Below, piece after piece: positions 62,740-64,000 of a DNA stretch of 64,000 nucleotides. The notes beneath the pieces are model-generated. The model saw nothing but the letters and a program-made list of their open reading frames with translations, had not been told where the DNA came from and did no database searches. How positions within the stretch are numbered: position 1 is the stretch's first letter; every line of letters begins with the position of its first letter. The stretch comes from a virus: positions 1 to 64,000 of the IMG/VR virus record IMGVR_UViG_3300015195_000004; one strand, 5' to 3'. The translations under genes and the position numbers were made by a program.

Positions 62740-63528
62740 ATGAACCTCGAAAATGCCTTTTCTGATTATGTAAAGTGGATGCTCCAGAATCGGAAATCTC
62801 CTCTATCTGCGAAATCTTATGCCGAAACTTTTAACCAGTTTTCAAGAGCAGGCTATGGGATTGTTGAAGATACGGCAGTTGAATCCTTCCTACAGGCTTT
62901 CCCCACCCTCTCTACGAGAAATAAGAAGATAGCTCACCTTCGGGCATTTAGTTCTTGGGTTAATCGGAAGCCTAGTTTACGCGAAGCAGGATTAGTTAAG
63001 GACTTTACCTTCCAGCAGACTAAGCTGCCGGTTTCTTTGCCGGTTATCGTTTCGCAGGAGGTTCTGGACCCATTCCTTGAACGCCTAGAAGACGAAAACC
63101 CTTTCGTTTGGGCACACGCGGTCCTTCTAAAATACACGGGATTACGCTTCACTGAAGCATGGAGTTTACGAGAGGGTCATTTATGTTACCCCTCACCTGG
63201 GGTCGCTTGTATTAAGTTTCGAGGCAAGCGGCAGAATGAAAGAATCGTCGTTTTGAATAAGGAGGGGCTTGCAGCATTCAAAATATGGACCAAGCAGAAC
63301 GCTTTCGTTTCTCCAGCAGTGATTAGAACCACCTGGAAGAGGCTACAAGAGGGTTCAGAGGCGTTTGTGCCTCATGTTGTGCGGCATACTACAGCAAGCA
63401 ATATGCGGGCCTCTGGGGCATCTTATGACCAGATTGCGGATTTGCTTGGCAACTCAGTTTCCGTTTGTCGAGAGCGGTATTCGCGTGTTGATATTAATGG
63501 AATGAAGGATATTATGGATAAGCTCTAA
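62740..63528 (+). CDS. Tyrosine recombinase/integrase, 262 aa
   Basis: A SAM-like core-binding domain (1-90) is followed by the catalytic domain. Arg136 in YTGLRFTEAW, Lys163 in FRGKRQNE, His212-x2-Arg215 in HVVRH and Tyr247 in RERYSRVD fit the R-K-HxxR-Y set. The second His/Trp position is Asn238 (LLGNS) instead of the usual LGH. It is XerC/D-sized, without an N-terminal arm-binding domain. It could integrate the phage or resolve genome multimers; no att repeat was found in the window. The ATG at 62740 has AAAGGA. Confidence 0.88.
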   Translation: MNLENAFSDYVKWMLQNRKSPLSAKSYAETFNQFSRAGYGIVEDTAVESFLQAFPTLSTRNKKIAHLRAFSSWVNRKPSLREAGLVKDFTFQQTKLPVSLPVIVSQEVLDPFLERLEDENPFVWAHAVLLKYTGLRFTEAWSLREGHLCYPSPGVACIKFRGKRQNERIVVLNKEGLAAFKIWTKQNAFVSPAVIRTTWKRLQEGSEAFVPHVVRHTTASNMRASGASYDQIADLLGNSVSVCRERYSRVDINGMKDIMDKL

Positions 63529-63785
63529 AGGTTATCCCAATATGCAGCATATGTTTCATCATCATAAGGGGTAGGAATGTGGAGGTAACGACAAGCTCTG
63601 CATTGCCCTGACCCTTGTCCCTCAAATCCTGGGTTTAGCTTCAAAATGCCGCATTTGGAGCAGGCTACAGCATCCTTTACTTCATATCCATATAAATCTG
63701 ACCAAACTGGAGCATGGGAATTTTCTATCCAAAGCTCAAAGCATTCTCTACGATGCTGACAGGTTTCACATTCACAATACTTCAT
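63525..63785 (-). CDS. Zinc-ribbon-type protein, 86 aa (start uncertain)
   Basis: CECETCQHRREC and CSKCG...CRACR give seven or eight cysteines in CxxC-like pairs, a double zinc site. ATG at 63785 with AAGGAAG 12 bases up is chosen because the frame at 63772-64000 looks coding; an ATG at 63890 would lengthen it to 121 residues. The stop overlaps the recombinase stop by 4 bases (convergent). Confidence 0.62.
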   Translation of the reverse strand: MKYCECETCQHRRECFELWIENSHAPVWSDLYGYEVKDAVACSKCGILKLNPGFEGQGSGQCRACRYLHIPTPYDDETYAAYWDNL

Positions 63786-64000
63786 AACATGTGCAGCTTC
63801 CTTCTTCAGTCTTCCAGTGAATCCCATTATGCTCTCTAAAAGGTCTTGGGAACCCATTACAAGGTCCCTGTCCTTTGGCTGTACATACATGATCTCTAAT
63901 ACAGGTTTGTGGGATCAGTTCTGCATCATTAAATGTTGCCGGTTTTGTAGGAATTATAGGCTTATTAGGGAAGGTTAAGGCTTTATCTACCCTATCCTGT
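63772..64000 (-). CDS. Partial hypothetical protein (runs off the window)
   Basis: The frame is open from the window edge to 63772: RVDKALTFPNKPIIPTKPAT, CIRDHVCTAKGQGPCNGFPR, ending SCTCYEVL. Six cysteines suggest a zinc-binding or disulphide protein. It overlaps the next gene by 14 bases if that gene starts at 63785. Without the 5' part certainty is limited. Confidence 0.5.
   Translation of the reverse strand, partial: QDRVDKALTFPNKPIIPTKPATFNDAELIPQTCIRDHVCTAKGQGPCNGFPRPFREHNGIHWKTEEGSCTCYEVL

Noticed and set aside
62723-63600. Attachment-site (att) core next to the recombinase
   Set aside because: I looked for a direct repeat or tRNA-like end near the gene and found none that stands out.

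Overview
The window is an internal piece of a large tailed double-stranded DNA phage genome (Caudoviricetes, siphovirus-like gene order, AT-rich). The evidence is a leftward structural operon in the classic order: terminase, portal, protease/scaffold, major capsid, connectors, tail tube, frameshifted tail-assembly chaperones, a 1722-residue tape measure, tail tip, fibres, lysozyme. Both edges cut through genes. The host cannot be read from the sequence. Two clues bear on it: sigma-70-like promoters (TTGACA-17 bp-TATAAT) and many start codons placed exactly where those promoters should start transcription, which points to leaderless mRNAs. I found no tRNA, CRISPR array or insertion sequence.

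Left edge (1-2.7 kb, + strand): the C-terminal part of a B12-dependent (class II) ribonucleotide reductase, then small unknown genes, a RelA/SpoT-like HD hydrolase and a proline/threonine-rich lipoprotein. Structural block (41.3 to 2.7 kb, - strand): an HNH endonuclease and an endonuclease VII-like protein precede a zinc-finger protein (probable small terminase), large terminase, portal, a protease-scaffold fusion, capsid and head-tail genes. Within this block sit a group of small fibre-like and membrane proteins (25.7-30.3 kb) and three moron-like modules on the opposite strand, each with its own promoter. One module encodes an ATP-dependent DNA ligase.

Middle (41.7-55 kb, - strand): densely overlapping small genes, including a SLOG-like nucleotide-binding protein, a deoxyribosyltransferase-like protein, two deaminase-fold proteins, an RlmN-like radical SAM enzyme and an HNH-AP2 homing endonuclease. 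This block is cut into transcription units by many well-formed promoters. Right part (55-61.3 kb, - strand): very small genes, several of them paralogous, with promoters that share an AGAGTATA motif and with clear rho-independent terminators. This is probably the early region. Right edge (61.4-63.5 kb, + strand): an overlapping chain of small genes that ends in a tyrosine recombinase, followed by convergent - strand genes.

The likely working scheme is this. The right-hand and middle genes remodel host nucleotide pools, ribosomal RNA and transcription. The leftward late operon builds and packages the virion and lyses the cell. The recombinase suggests either a temperate life style or genome resolution. 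The observations most worth following are the leaderless promoter family, the shared AGAGTATA operator-like motif, the strand-polar AATGCCG heptamer, two -1 slippery sites, and a deoxycytidylate deaminase whose catalytic glutamate has been replaced.
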